This document shows positions 8,886 to 16,852 of a stretch of 64,000 bases of DNA, piece by piece (position 1 is the first letter of the stretch; the number at the start of each line of letters is the position of its first letter). This stretch comes from Pseudomonas gingeri. GTDB taxonomy: Bacteria; Pseudomonadota; Gammaproteobacteria; Pseudomonadales; Pseudomonadaceae. The position numbers and the translations under genes are program-made. The notes under the pieces were generated by a model. It ran no database searches. It saw only the letters and a program-made list of their open reading frames with translations, and was not told the origin of the DNA. Location of the stretch: assembly GCF_013385425.1 (NCBI RefSeq), contig NZ_JACAQA010000020.1, positions 1-64,000 of the forward strand, read 5' to 3'.

Positions 8886-10058
8886 TCAGCCTCCACTGCC
8901 GGTCGCGGGGCCGATCAACAGATGGTCGCCCTCGGCCAGCCCGTCGAGGATCTGCACCCGTAGCCGGTCACTCATGCCGGTACGCACCTGGCGCGTCTGG
9001 ATCTCGCCGTTGCTACTGACCACCCGGGCCGTCTGCAGCGGCGCCCGCGAGTCACCTTGCAGGGCGGCGATCGGCGCGGTGAGGACGTTTTGCGCCTGGT
9101 CGGCGACGAAAAACACCTGGGTGGTCATGTCCGCCATCAGCGCCTGGTCGGCGTTGTCGACATCCAGCAGTACGGTGTAAAGCACCACCCGCGAGCTGCC
9201 GCTTTTGTTACTGCTGCTGGAACTGCTGCTGCTCTGGATGCCGGCTTCGAGGGGCTTGGGCGGTACCGGGAGGATCTGTCGGACTGTGCTGGTCCAGCGT
9301 CGGCTGCCGCCACTCAAGGTGGTGAAATAGGCGTGCATGCCCGCTTTGACGTGGCCGATATCGGCCTCCGAGACTTCCGCCCAGACCGTCATCGGTGACA
9401 ACCGGGCGATGCGCAGGATCAGCGGTGTCTGTTGCTGGGCGTTGAGGGTCTGGCCTTCGCGGGCATCGAGGGCGACCACGGTGCCGCTCATGGGCGCATA
9501 GATCCGCGTGTAACCCAGCTCCGCCTCGTCGCTGCGCAGGCTGGCCTGGGCCTGGAGAATCTGCGCGCGGAACATGTCGATGCGCGCCTGGGTGGTGCGC
9601 AGCTCGGCTTCTGCCGCCTGCACATCCTCGCTGCGGGTGGCCCCGCCGGCGCTGAGCTGTTGCTGGCGCTGGTACTTCTGCCGTGCCAGGTCATGCAGGG
9701 CACGTTGTTCCTGCAACTGGGCCTTGAGGTTTTCAATCGAATAGCGACCGGCATCGAGCTTGGCCTGCTGGGTCGACGGGTCGATCTCCACCAGCAACTG
9801 GCCTTCCTTGACCTGATCGCCGATTTCGACGTGGATCTTGTGGATCTGTCCGGAGGCCTGGGCCCCGACGTCGACGTAACGACGCGGATGCAGGGTGCCG
9901 AGGGCGGTGACGCTGCTTTCGATATCGCCACGGGTGACCGTGACGGTGGCGAAGCGATCACGTCCCGGTGGCAGGATCTGCCAGGCGGCCAGGGCGACGA
10001 CGGGGATCAGGCAAAGCGTGACAAGCAGGGCGCGGCGGGTGCGTCGGGGACGGTTCAT
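8886..10058 (-). CDS. pvdR: PvdR, MacA-type periplasmic adaptor of pyoverdine efflux
   Basis: A 390-residue membrane-fusion protein: an N-terminal membrane anchor (ALLVTLCLIPVVALAAW), a biotinyl-lipoyl-like hairpin domain (IHVEIGDQVKEGQLLVEI), an alpha-hairpin rich in Gln/Ala (about residues 100-180), and beta-barrel and membrane-proximal parts. A Ser-rich tract (SSSSSSSSNKSGSS) near residue 270 is an unusual low-complexity linker. The ATG at 10058 is chosen because it begins a basic N-terminus just before the anchor. First gene of pvdR-pvdT-opmQ, behind a PvdS-type box about 110 bases upstream. Confidence 0.93.
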   Translation of the reverse strand: MNRPRRTRRALLVTLCLIPVVALAAWQILPPGRDRFATVTVTRGDIESSVTALGTLHPRRYVDVGAQASGQIHKIHVEIGDQVKEGQLLVEIDPSTQQAKLDAGRYSIENLKAQLQEQRALHDLARQKYQRQQQLSAGGATRSEDVQAAEAELRTTQARIDMFRAQILQAQASLRSDEAELGYTRIYAPMSGTVVALDAREGQTLNAQQQTPLILRIARLSPMTVWAEVSEADIGHVKAGMHAYFTTLSGGSRRWTSTVRQILPVPPKPLEAGIQSSSSSSSSNKSGSSRVVLYTVLLDVDNADQALMADMTTQVFFVADQAQNVLTAPIAALQGDSRAPLQTARVVSSNGEIQTRQVRTGMSDRLRVQILDGLAEGDHLLIGPATGSGG

Positions 10059-10165
10059 GCAGGGTTCCAGCCGATGGAAAGTCGGTCCGTGACGACGCGG
10101 CGGGCACACGGGGGCACCGCGGCACTCGTTGTCGCCGGGCGACAAACACGGGAGCTGCAAGATAG

Positions 10166-10189
10166 ACGAGAGGTCGGCGCGGGAATTTA
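10166..10189 (-). promoter_or_regulatory. PvdS-type promoter for pvdR-pvdT-opmQ
   Basis: Minus-strand TAAAT (10189-10185) and CGT (10168-10166) are exactly 16 bases apart. The box lies 108 bases from the pvdR ATG, in the divergent region shared with fpvI. Confidence 0.82.
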
Positions 10190-10241
10190 AGTCCGGCCCG
10201 TGGACTTTTCGAGGTATTTGCGCCGGGTGGGTAATGGAAGA

Positions 10242-10270
10242 TTGGAATCTATATGAGAATTATTATAAAT
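10242..10270 (+). promoter_or_regulatory. Sigma-70 promoter overlapped by a Fur-box-like element, for fpvI
   Basis: TTGGAA (10242-10247) and TATAAA (10264-10269) are 16 bases apart. The spacer and -10 contain ATGAGAATTATTATAAATT, an AT-rich match to the Fur consensus. Iron-replete Fur binding here would block fpvI transcription. Confidence 0.65.
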
Positions 10271-10368
10271 TACGCCTGCTTCAAACAGCCATTGTCATGA
10301 GGTCCCGAGCCGGACGCTGCCGATCATGCTCAAGGACAGTCCCGCCGGGTGTGCGGACAGGAGTCAGG

Positions 10369-10848
10369 TTGGAAAGCTACTACCGCGAGCTGGTGTGTTT
10401 CCTCAATGCCCGGCTGGGCAATCGCCAGGCGGCCGAAGACGTTGTGCACGATGCCTACCTGCGGGTACTCGAGCGTTCGAGCGAGACCCCGATAGGGCAG
10501 CCGCGGGCGTTCCTCTATCGCACGGCGATGAATCTGCTGATCGATGAGCACCGGCGCAATACCGTACGCCAGAACGAATCCCTGGACGTGCTCGACAACG
10601 ACGAGCGGTTTTTCAGCCCGTCGCCGCAAATCTCCCTGGACCATGGGCTACGCCTGGACATGTTGCAACGGGCCCTGGCGGAGCTGCCCGGGCCGTGCCG
10701 CGACAGCTTCACGCTGCGCAAGATCGAAGGCCTGTCCCACCCGGAGATCGCCGAGCGCCTGGGGATTTCCCGCAGCCTGGTGGAAAAACACATCGTCAAT
10801 GCCATGAAGCACTGCCGCGTGCGCTTGCGTCAGTGGGAGGCGAGCTGA
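10369..10848 (+). CDS. fpvI: FpvI-like ECF sigma factor, TTG start
   Basis: An ECF sigma factor of the FecI/FpvI iron-uptake class: region 2 (NRQAAEDVVHDAYLRVL, FLYRTAMNLLIDEHRR) and region 4 (LPGPCRDSFTLRKIEGLSH, EIAERLGISRSLVEKH). Opening at the TTG at 10369, with AGGAG at 10359-10363 five bases upstream, gives 159 residues starting MESYYREL, the expected length for FpvI. The longer frame upstream would add a poorly sigma-like 80-residue tail. FpvI drives transcription of the ferripyoverdine receptor gene when FpvA signals. In P. aeruginosa the anti-sigma gene fpvR lies between fpvI and pvdR. Here it is absent from that place and from the window. Confidence 0.85.
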   Translation: MESYYRELVCFLNARLGNRQAAEDVVHDAYLRVLERSSETPIGQPRAFLYRTAMNLLIDEHRRNTVRQNESLDVLDNDERFFSPSPQISLDHGLRLDMLQRALAELPGPCRDSFTLRKIEGLSHPEIAERLGISRSLVEKHIVNAMKHCRVRLRQWEAS

Positions 10849-10924
10849 GCCCTGTGCGCTGCCATCATTCTGTTCATGTGAATGTGCTATGTCTGCGTCA
10901 CCGCGTGCAGACACGAGAGCTTCC

Positions 10925-11641
10925 ATGCAAGCCCTGAACAACATCAACCTCGATTCCCTGATCGACACCTTCGTCAGCCTCAGCGCCGCCTTTATCCTTG
11001 GCGGCCTGATCGGTTTTGAACGCCAGTACCGCCAGCGCACCGCCGGCCTGCGCACCAACGTCCTGGTGGCGGTGGGGGCGGCGATTTTCGTTGATATGGC
11101 CAACCGCCTGGGCGGCTCCGAAGGGGCGGTGCGGGTGGTTGCCTATGTGGTCTCCGGCATCGGTTTTCTCGGCGCCGGCGTGATCATGCGCGAGGAGGGC
11201 AATGTCCGTGGCCTGAACACCGCCGCGACCCTCTGGGCCTCGGCGGCGGTCGGTGCCTGCGCCGGTGCCGACCTGATCCTCGAAGCCCTGCTGGGAACCC
11301 TGTTCGTCCTTGCGGCGAACACCTTGCTGCGGCCGATCGTCAACTACATCAACCGCCAGCCCCTGGACGTGGTCTCGGCGGAGGTCACCTATCTCCTCTA
11401 CCTGATTGTCCGACGGGCCCAGCAGAAGACCGTGCTGTCGTTGCTCGAAAAGGAACTGGAGCGCAGCAACTACCCGGCCAGCGATGTCGAGGTGCGACCC
11501 TTCGGCGACGAGGAAGTGGAAATCGAGGCGACCCTGGCAATCACCTCGGTGGACGGCGACGAACTCGATGCGCTGGTGGCGCGGCTGTCGACCTCAAGCA
11601 TGGTGCAGCAGGCATTCTGGAGCCCGAGTACCACCGACTGA
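10925..11641 (+). CDS. MgtC/SapB family membrane protein
   Basis: A 238-residue protein: four to five hydrophobic segments in the first 140 residues and a soluble C-terminal domain (about 150-238) of ACT-like appearance. Family motifs include ILGGLIGFERQYRQRTAGLRTN, GIGFLGAGVI and GLNTAATLWASAAVG. MgtC proteins act in the inner membrane, support survival at low magnesium and inhibit F-type ATP synthase in some bacteria; which applies here is unknown. The ATG at 10925 follows a GAGAG stretch. A start 36 bases upstream lacks a ribosome site. No obvious partner genes. Confidence 0.85.
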   Translation: MQALNNINLDSLIDTFVSLSAAFILGGLIGFERQYRQRTAGLRTNVLVAVGAAIFVDMANRLGGSEGAVRVVAYVVSGIGFLGAGVIMREEGNVRGLNTAATLWASAAVGACAGADLILEALLGTLFVLAANTLLRPIVNYINRQPLDVVSAEVTYLLYLIVRRAQQKTVLSLLEKELERSNYPASDVEVRPFGDEEVEIEATLAITSVDGDELDALVARLSTSSMVQQAFWSPSTTD

Positions 11642-11952
11642 CCTGCCCTTCGCGGGCGCCGTCCAGTCGGTGCCCCCTATTGCCGGATCCGTGCAAGCTT
11701 CCTGGAAGTGACGGGGATCTTGGGATTTTCCCTACAGATGCTCCCGAGGCCTCTCGCTAAAGTGGCCGACCTTGTTCAGCCATCACGGCTTGAGCCTGAC
11801 AGCCACAGGCCGGAATGGCCCCACGCCCACTGCCCAGCCACAGCAGGAATTGAGAATTTTCCTATACTGTATTTCGCTATTTCCCTGTCTTTTTTCGATG
11901 CAAGCACGTTCCCGTCTCAAGCAGTGGCTGGCGTACTTCTTGAGGATTTGTA
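11642..11952. other. Intergenic region, no gene seen
   Basis: About 310 bases between mgtC-like and the response-regulator gene. It turns AT-rich after 11845 (GAGAATTTTCCTATACTG), where the response-regulator promoter is likely, but no clean -35/-10 pair or hairpin was identified. A short open frame over 11708-11953 has no codon bias or ribosome site. Confidence 0.5.
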
Positions 11953-12576
11953 ATGCGCACAGCCCTGATAGTTGACGATCACCCGTTCATTCGCATGGCC
12001 ATCAAGGTCTTGTTGGAAAAGGAGGGGTTCAAGGTCGTCGCCGAGGCCGATAACGGCGTCGATGCGGTGCAGTTGGCGCGGGAGCTGGCGCCGGACCTGA
12101 TTGTCATGGACCTCAATATCCCCCGGCTCGATGGCCTGGAAGCGATCAAGCGACTCACCGACCTGCACCTGCCGAGCAAGCTGGTGGTACTTACCGAACA
12201 GGCGCCGGAGTTCTACTCCGAGCGCTGCATGCGCGCCGGCGCCATGGGTTATATCTCCAAGACCGCCGAGTTGATCGAGCTGCGCCTGGCGATCCAGGCG
12301 GTGATGCTCAACAAGAGCTTCTTTCCGCGCCTGGAAGGGCATGTTCAAGGCCAGGGCGCCAGCGTGTCGGAACCGGTGCTGATCGACAGCCTGAGCAACC
12401 GCGAACTGAGCATCCTGCGCTACCTCGCCCGGGGGATGAAGAACAAGGACATCAGCGAACTGATGCTGCTCAGCGACAAGACGGTCAGTACCTACAAGAC
12501 CCGCCTGATCGAAAAGCTCAACCTCAAGTCGGTGGTGGCGCTGGCGGAGTTTGCCAAGCGCAACCAGTTGATCTGA
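11953..12576 (+). CDS. Orphan LuxR/FixJ-family response regulator
   Basis: A 207-residue two-domain regulator. The receiver domain (1-120) has acidic D8/D9, phospho-acceptor D53 (LIVMDLNIP), a Thr in VVLTEQ and K in YISKTAE. The C-terminal LuxR-type helix-turn-helix is LSNRELSILRYLARGMKNKDISELMLLSDKTV. It resembles the BvgA/EvgA type of regulator. No sensor kinase lies nearby, so its partner is encoded elsewhere. GAGG seven bases before the ATG supports the start. Targets cannot be read from the sequence. Confidence 0.88.
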   Translation: MRTALIVDDHPFIRMAIKVLLEKEGFKVVAEADNGVDAVQLARELAPDLIVMDLNIPRLDGLEAIKRLTDLHLPSKLVVLTEQAPEFYSERCMRAGAMGYISKTAELIELRLAIQAVMLNKSFFPRLEGHVQGQGASVSEPVLIDSLSNRELSILRYLARGMKNKDISELMLLSDKTVSTYKTRLIEKLNLKSVVALAEFAKRNQLI

Positions 12577-12604
12577 GGTTTCCATTCCGGTCGGAATGCA
12601 TTTC

Positions 12605-12712
12605 TGAAAACACCACCGACCTGTAGGAGCCTGGCTTGCCAGCGAAGAGGGCCTCAAGGACGCTGAAAGCTTCGCGGGTAAGCCCTGCTCCTACAGGTTT
12701 GCGGTGTTTTCA
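12605..12712. repeat. REPIN with extended flanking inverted repeat
   Basis: Arms CTGTAGGAGC...GCGAAG (12621-12647) and CTTCGCGGG...CTCCTACAG (12670-12696). The symmetry continues outward into AAAACACC and GGTGTTTT, so the whole inverted structure is about 108 bases. It lies between the convergent response regulator and dkgB. Confidence 0.8.
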
Positions 12713-12738
12713 GGTGTTCGTAGTCAGCGGGGAAGGCC

Positions 12739-13542
12739 TCAATCCCACTTCGGCGCCAGACCCGCCGGGCTGGTCAGGCGATGGGCGCGTTCGAGGCCGG
12801 CGATCTTCGCCATTTCTTCGTCATTCAAACGCAGGTCTCGGGCCTTGAGGTTGCTCGCCAGGTTCTCGCGCTTGGTCGACGACGGAATCACCGCATAACC
12901 CAACTGCATGGCCCAGGCCAGGGTCACCTGTGCCGGGGTTGCCTGGTGTTGTTCGGCGATCTGGCGGATGACCGGGTCCTTCAGCACTTCCCCGTAGGCC
13001 AGGGTCATGTAGGAGGTGATCTGGATGCCCTGGTCCTGGGCCGCCGCGACCACCTTTCGGTTCTGCAGGTAAGGGTGCAGTTCGATCTGGTTGGTGGCGA
13101 TCTGATCGGCACCGACGGCGGCAATCGCCTGCTGCATCAGCTCGACGGTGAAGTTGGACACCCCGATCTGCCGGGTCAGGCCCAGTTTCTTGGCCTCCAG
13201 CAACGCGCCCATGAATTCGGCGACCGGCACCTGGGCTTCTGGCGATGGCCAGTGGATCAGGGTCAGGTCCAGGTAGTCGGTCTGCAGTTTGCGCAGGCTT
13301 TCCTTGAGGCTGGGGATCAAGGCGTCCTTGCCGAGGTTGGCGATCCAGATCTTGCTGGTGATGAACAGTTCGTCACGGGGGATGCCGCTGGCGGCAATGG
13401 CCTGGCCGACCTCGGCCTCGTTTTCGTAGATCTGCGCGGTATCGATGACCCGGTAGCCCAGCTCGAGGCCGGTGCTGACCGAGTCGATAACAACCTGGCC
13501 TTGCAGGCGGAAGGTACCAAGGCCGAAGGCGGGAACGGACAT
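12739..13542 (-). CDS. dkgB: 2,5-diketo-D-gluconate reductase B-type aldo/keto reductase
   Basis: A 267-residue aldo/keto reductase, the same length as E. coli DkgB. Near-identical landmarks are VPAFGLGTFRLQ, the catalytic region VIDTAQIYENEAEVG, LTLIHWPSPEAQ, ATNQIELHPYLQNRKVV and the NADPH-binding VIPSSTKRENL. It reduces ketoaldehydes and 2,5-diketo-D-gluconate with NADPH in the cytosol. Single-gene unit: the upstream neighbour is divergent and the downstream one convergent with a REPIN between. Confidence 0.92.
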   Translation of the reverse strand: MSVPAFGLGTFRLQGQVVIDSVSTGLELGYRVIDTAQIYENEAEVGQAIAASGIPRDELFITSKIWIANLGKDALIPSLKESLRKLQTDYLDLTLIHWPSPEAQVPVAEFMGALLEAKKLGLTRQIGVSNFTVELMQQAIAAVGADQIATNQIELHPYLQNRKVVAAAQDQGIQITSYMTLAYGEVLKDPVIRQIAEQHQATPAQVTLAWAMQLGYAVIPSSTKRENLASNLKARDLRLNDEEMAKIAGLERAHRLTSPAGLAPKWD

Positions 13543-13829
13543 GGGGGACTCCTGAAGTGACAGTGGGAATGAGCAGGAGTATCCCCACCCCGATCTTTGA
13601 GAAAAAGTAGGGGTTGGGAAAAGGACTCTTTACCCGTGCGCACGAATAGCCGGAGTGTCGGGTCACAGGAGGGAGGGGCTGCTTCTGTCGCATGCCTGGA
13701 TAGTCAGGCCAGTGGTCGAGCCGCGGGATAAACCATCTGTCCAGTTCAGGCAGGTTTAGCCAAGGGTCCTTGAAAACCGTCACCTACAGTTAAAGGGTTG
13801 TTCCCAAGGTCACACGGAGTCATGTAGCC

Positions 13830-14831
13830 ATGACTAAAAAAATTGAATCGCAGGTGCCGGTTATCGATAGGGGGTACGAAGTCATCCAGTTACCGGCCAA
13901 AGCCTCACCTCGCGGCATTGCACTGAGTCCAGATGGAGATTGGGCTTTTGTCTGTAATTTCAGCCTGGACAGCGTATCGCTGATCGATACCCGGCAACAG
14001 GTGGTGGTTGCCAATATCCCGGTAGGGGCGAACCCCTACCATGTTGCGTTTGATGCGGACAAAAACCGCTGCTATGTCACTTGTCTCAATGAATTTGCGA
14101 TTTTTGTGATTGATCCCGTGAATCACCAGGTGGTCAAGGAAATCGCCGTTGAGGTTCCACCCCGGCGAGTCACGGTCGATTCAATCAACCGACGGGTCTA
14201 TGTCGTTTGCCCGAACAGCCACCTCGGAAATGCACAAATCATCGTTCTGGACGCCGACGAAGAACGAATAATCGACACCATTGAGTTTGAATCGGGAAGC
14301 CTTGATAACGCCCTTACTGTTGACCCCGTCAAACAGCGCGCTTATATCCCGGTCAGCTACAGTCCGTATGACGCCGTTATCGGCGTTATCGATACACGAA
14401 GCCATAAAGTGATCCAGTTGAGCCCGTATATTCCCGGTTCGCCGAATTCCTCCGCGTTGAGTCCGGATGGCGCATTGCTCTATGTCCCTGCGGGTCGCAT
14501 CGTGGAGACGTCAGTGGTGGATACGAACACCGGGAGCATCCGCCCCATCTTTGCCACGGGGCAGTATATCCATCTGAGTCCTGAAGGCGATCGTGCTTAT
14601 TATCTGAGTTACACCACGGAGGGGACAGACCAGTGGAGTATGTTGCAAACGGTTGATACCAGTACTGGCACGATCCTTGGCAATGTCATCATCGCTCCGG
14701 ACGCTCCATTCGCCATGACCCTTTCATCCGATGGCAAGTATGCCTATATCACCTGCTACGGTCGTCCACCTGACTACAGCGGTCCTGTCCGGGGAGCCAG
14801 GGTGATAGTGGTTGATGTTACGGGTCTCTAG
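13830..14831 (+). CDS. YVTN/YncE-type beta-propeller protein of unknown function
   Basis: A 333-residue repeat protein of six or seven blades, each with the pattern '(S/L)PDG...AYV......V.VID......I', such as GIALSPDGDWAFVCN and ALSPDGALLYVPAGR. There is no signal peptide or membrane segment, unlike most YncE relatives. Codon use is visibly less GC-biased than in neighbouring genes (many A/T third positions, e.g. GATACC, AATTTGCGA), suggesting later acquisition. GGAG about ten bases upstream supports the ATG. No partner gene adjoins it. The function is unknown: it may be a binding scaffold. Confidence 0.8.
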   Translation: MTKKIESQVPVIDRGYEVIQLPAKASPRGIALSPDGDWAFVCNFSLDSVSLIDTRQQVVVANIPVGANPYHVAFDADKNRCYVTCLNEFAIFVIDPVNHQVVKEIAVEVPPRRVTVDSINRRVYVVCPNSHLGNAQIIVLDADEERIIDTIEFESGSLDNALTVDPVKQRAYIPVSYSPYDAVIGVIDTRSHKVIQLSPYIPGSPNSSALSPDGALLYVPAGRIVETSVVDTNTGSIRPIFATGQYIHLSPEGDRAYYLSYTTEGTDQWSMLQTVDTSTGTILGNVIIAPDAPFAMTLSSDGKYAYITCYGRPPDYSGPVRGARVIVVDVTGL

Positions 14832-14939
14832 CCGGGTGATTTCCGTACGCGCGCCCAGGTGCCCCGTAGTCCCTGAGCGCGTAACGGCTTCTTCGGAGGG
14901 GTACGACCCTCGGTTGTGGTCGCACCCTTGTCTGCCAGA

Positions 14940-16076
14940 TCAGTCCTCGACGGCCTCAAGCAACGTCGCGATGCCCTGGCCGCCAGCGATGCATTGCGTG
15001 GCAATGGCGTAGCGCCCGCCGGTGCGTTGCAGCAGGGCGGCGGCTTTGCCGGTGATGCGCGCGCCGGTGGCTCCCAGGGGATGACCGATGGCCAGGGCAC
15101 CGCCGTCGAGGTTGATCGCGCCGCGATCCAGGTCGAGTTCCCGCAGGCAGGCCAGGGACTGGCTGGCAAAGGCCTCGTTGATTTCCACCAGGTCGATATC
15201 GCCGATCCGCAAGCCGGCGCGTTGCAGCACCTTGCGGGTCGCATGGACCGGGCCCATGCCCATGATCTCCGGGGCGCAGCCGGCCACCGCGACTGCCTTG
15301 ATCCGCGCCAGGATCGACAAGCCGCGCTCGCGGGCGAAGGTTTCGCTGCACACCAGCACGGCGGCGCTGCCATCGGTCAAGGGTGAGGCTGTGCCGGCGG
15401 TGACCGTGCCGTCGAACGCCGGTTTCAACCCTCCCAAACCCTCCAGGCTGGTGCCGGGACGAATGCAGCCATCTTCCTTGACCCAGCCGTTCGCGGTCTG
15501 GATGGCGATGATTTCGTCCTCCAGGCGGCCCAGTTCGCGAGCCCGGGCGGCCTTGGCGTGGGACTCGACGGCCAGGCTTTCCTGCTCGGCCCGACCGATG
15601 TCGTAGCGCCGCGCGACTTCTTCGGCGGTGTAGCCCATGGGCATATACACCTCGGGGTGATCGCGCATCAGCATCGGGTTCGGCGAGATATTGAAACCGC
15701 CCATGGGCACGCGGGTCATGGATTCCACCCCGGCGCAGAGGAAGGCATCGCCGGCCCCCAGCAGGATCTGCCCGGCGGCATAGTGCACGGCACTCATGGA
15801 CGAGCCGCAGAAACGGTTGATCGTCGCGCCGCCGAGGCTGTCGGGGAAACCGGCGCGGAAGCTGGCGATACGGGCGATATTCATGCCTTGCTCGGCTTCC
15901 GGGTAGGCACAGCCCATGACCAGGTCCTCGAGTTCGGCGGGGTCGAGGCTGAGCTTGTCCACCAGGCCGCGCAGCACCTGGGCGGCGAGGTCGTCCGGGC
16001 GAATATCGATCAGCGCGCCTTTTTTCGCGAAATGAAAGGGGGAACGGGCGTAACCGGCGATCACGATGGAGGTCAT
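14940..16076 (-). CDS. Thiolase (acetyl-CoA acyltransferase)
   Basis: A 378-residue thiolase. The acyl-accepting Cys90 is in NRFCGSSMSAVHYAAG, and the catalytic His is in GHPLGATGARI. The C-terminal Cys motif reads CIAGGQGIA, whereas many family members have CxGGG. It either cleaves 3-ketoacyl-CoA in beta-oxidation or condenses two acyl-CoAs; substrate length cannot be read. AGGAG seven bases before the ATG. It follows the thioesterase gene by 41 bases on the same strand, so the two probably form an operon. No acyl-CoA dehydrogenase or hydratase is beside it. Confidence 0.9.
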   Translation of the reverse strand: MTSIVIAGYARSPFHFAKKGALIDIRPDDLAAQVLRGLVDKLSLDPAELEDLVMGCAYPEAEQGMNIARIASFRAGFPDSLGGATINRFCGSSMSAVHYAAGQILLGAGDAFLCAGVESMTRVPMGGFNISPNPMLMRDHPEVYMPMGYTAEEVARRYDIGRAEQESLAVESHAKAARARELGRLEDEIIAIQTANGWVKEDGCIRPGTSLEGLGGLKPAFDGTVTAGTASPLTDGSAAVLVCSETFARERGLSILARIKAVAVAGCAPEIMGMGPVHATRKVLQRAGLRIGDIDLVEINEAFASQSLACLRELDLDRGAINLDGGALAIGHPLGATGARITGKAAALLQRTGGRYAIATQCIAGGQGIATLLEAVED

Positions 16077-16117
16077 GGCGAAACTCCTGGGTAGGGCGCA
16101 AGGGGCGTGGCGGTTGC

Positions 16118-16657
16118 TCAGCCGCGCGGTTGGAGAATCATGCAGGTGGTCGACCCGGTGGCATAAAGCCGGCCGTCGACGTCATAGATCCGCCCTTCGG
16201 CCAGGGCGGTGGAGCGGCCGAGGTGGACGATCTTGCCCTCGGCGCGGATCGGCCCGCTGCTGTCGGTCAAGGCCCGCACGTAGCTGATGCGCAGGTCCAG
16301 GGTGGTATAGCCCTGGCCCTTTTGCAGGCGGGTGTGGATGGCGCAACCCATGCACGAGTCGAGCAGGGTCGCCGCGTAGCCGCCATGGACGCTGCCCAGC
16401 GGGTTGTAATGGCGGGAGTCCGGGGTGCCCTGGAACACGAAGTGGCCCTCGGCCCATTCGATGGGGATAAAGTCCAGCAAGCTGCCGATCGGCGGCGAGG
16501 GCAGTTCGCCGTTACCGATGCCGTTGAAGAACTCGGCCGGCGTCAGCTGGCTGACTTCGGCCAGGGTCAGGCTGCCGGGGCCTTGCAGGCGCTCGCGCAT
16601 GGCCTGTTCCTCGGCGATCCATTGGGCGAGCGTGACGTCGCGGTTCGGGGTCTGCAT
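16118..16657 (-). CDS. PaaI-type hotdog-fold acyl-CoA thioesterase
   Basis: A 179-residue protein with a helical N-terminal extension (about 1-60) and a hotdog domain. The diagnostic stretch is NPLGSVHGGYAATLLDSCMGCA (HGG loop and the following long helix), and the strand LRISYVRAL is typical of PaaI/YdiI. It is expected to hydrolyse acyl- or aryl-CoA thioesters in the cytosol. AAGGAG seven bases before the ATG makes the start firm. It is the first gene of a likely two-gene operon with the thiolase. Confidence 0.87.
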   Translation of the reverse strand: MQTPNRDVTLAQWIAEEQAMRERLQGPGSLTLAEVSQLTPAEFFNGIGNGELPSPPIGSLLDFIPIEWAEGHFVFQGTPDSRHYNPLGSVHGGYAATLLDSCMGCAIHTRLQKGQGYTTLDLRISYVRALTDSSGPIRAEGKIVHLGRSTALAEGRIYDVDGRLYATGSTTCMILQPRG

Positions 16658-16675
16658 GGACGGCTCCTTTCTTGA

Positions 16676-16735
16676 TATAAAAAATTATGTTCGTAATATT
16701 TAGCTTCATATTATGTCTGAAATATAAATTAATCC
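16676..16735. other. AT-rich divergent control region
   Basis: About 60 bases of strongly AT-rich sequence (e.g. TTCGTAATATTTAGCTTCA) just upstream of the thioesterase gene, standing out from the surrounding GC-rich DNA. It is a probable promoter and operator area for that gene. No specific regulator is assigned. Confidence 0.4.
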
Positions 16736-16759
16736 AGCATCCTGGGCTCTGTGGGTGGT

Positions 16760-16777
16760 CGTTCCAGTAGTGGAACG
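16760..16777. promoter_or_regulatory. Operator-like palindrome upstream of pirin
   Basis: CGTTCCA-GTAG-TGGAACG is a perfect 7-base inverted repeat with a 4-base spacer, 76 bases before the pirin ATG. It has the size and T-N11-A-compatible look of a LysR-type operator, but no LysR gene adjoins it. Confidence 0.5.
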
Positions 16778-16852
16778 ATGAAGCTGATTTTTACCGTCTA
16801 GCGCCAAAAATCAGTTGAATCTAAGCTGTGCCCCATATTGATGGAGGTACCC

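Noticed and set aside
10129..10368. Longer fpvI start giving 239 residues
   Set aside because: The extra 80 residues span the PvdS box, the Fur-overlapped promoter and its leader and have no sigma-factor similarity.
11708..11953. 81-codon open frame before the response regulator
   Set aside because: No ribosome site, AT-rich 3' half, and it runs into the regulator's own start; treated as intergenic.
14940..16657. Polyhydroxyalkanoate or complete beta-oxidation operon around the thiolase
   Set aside because: Only a thioesterase accompanies it; no reductase, hydratase or synthase gene is present.
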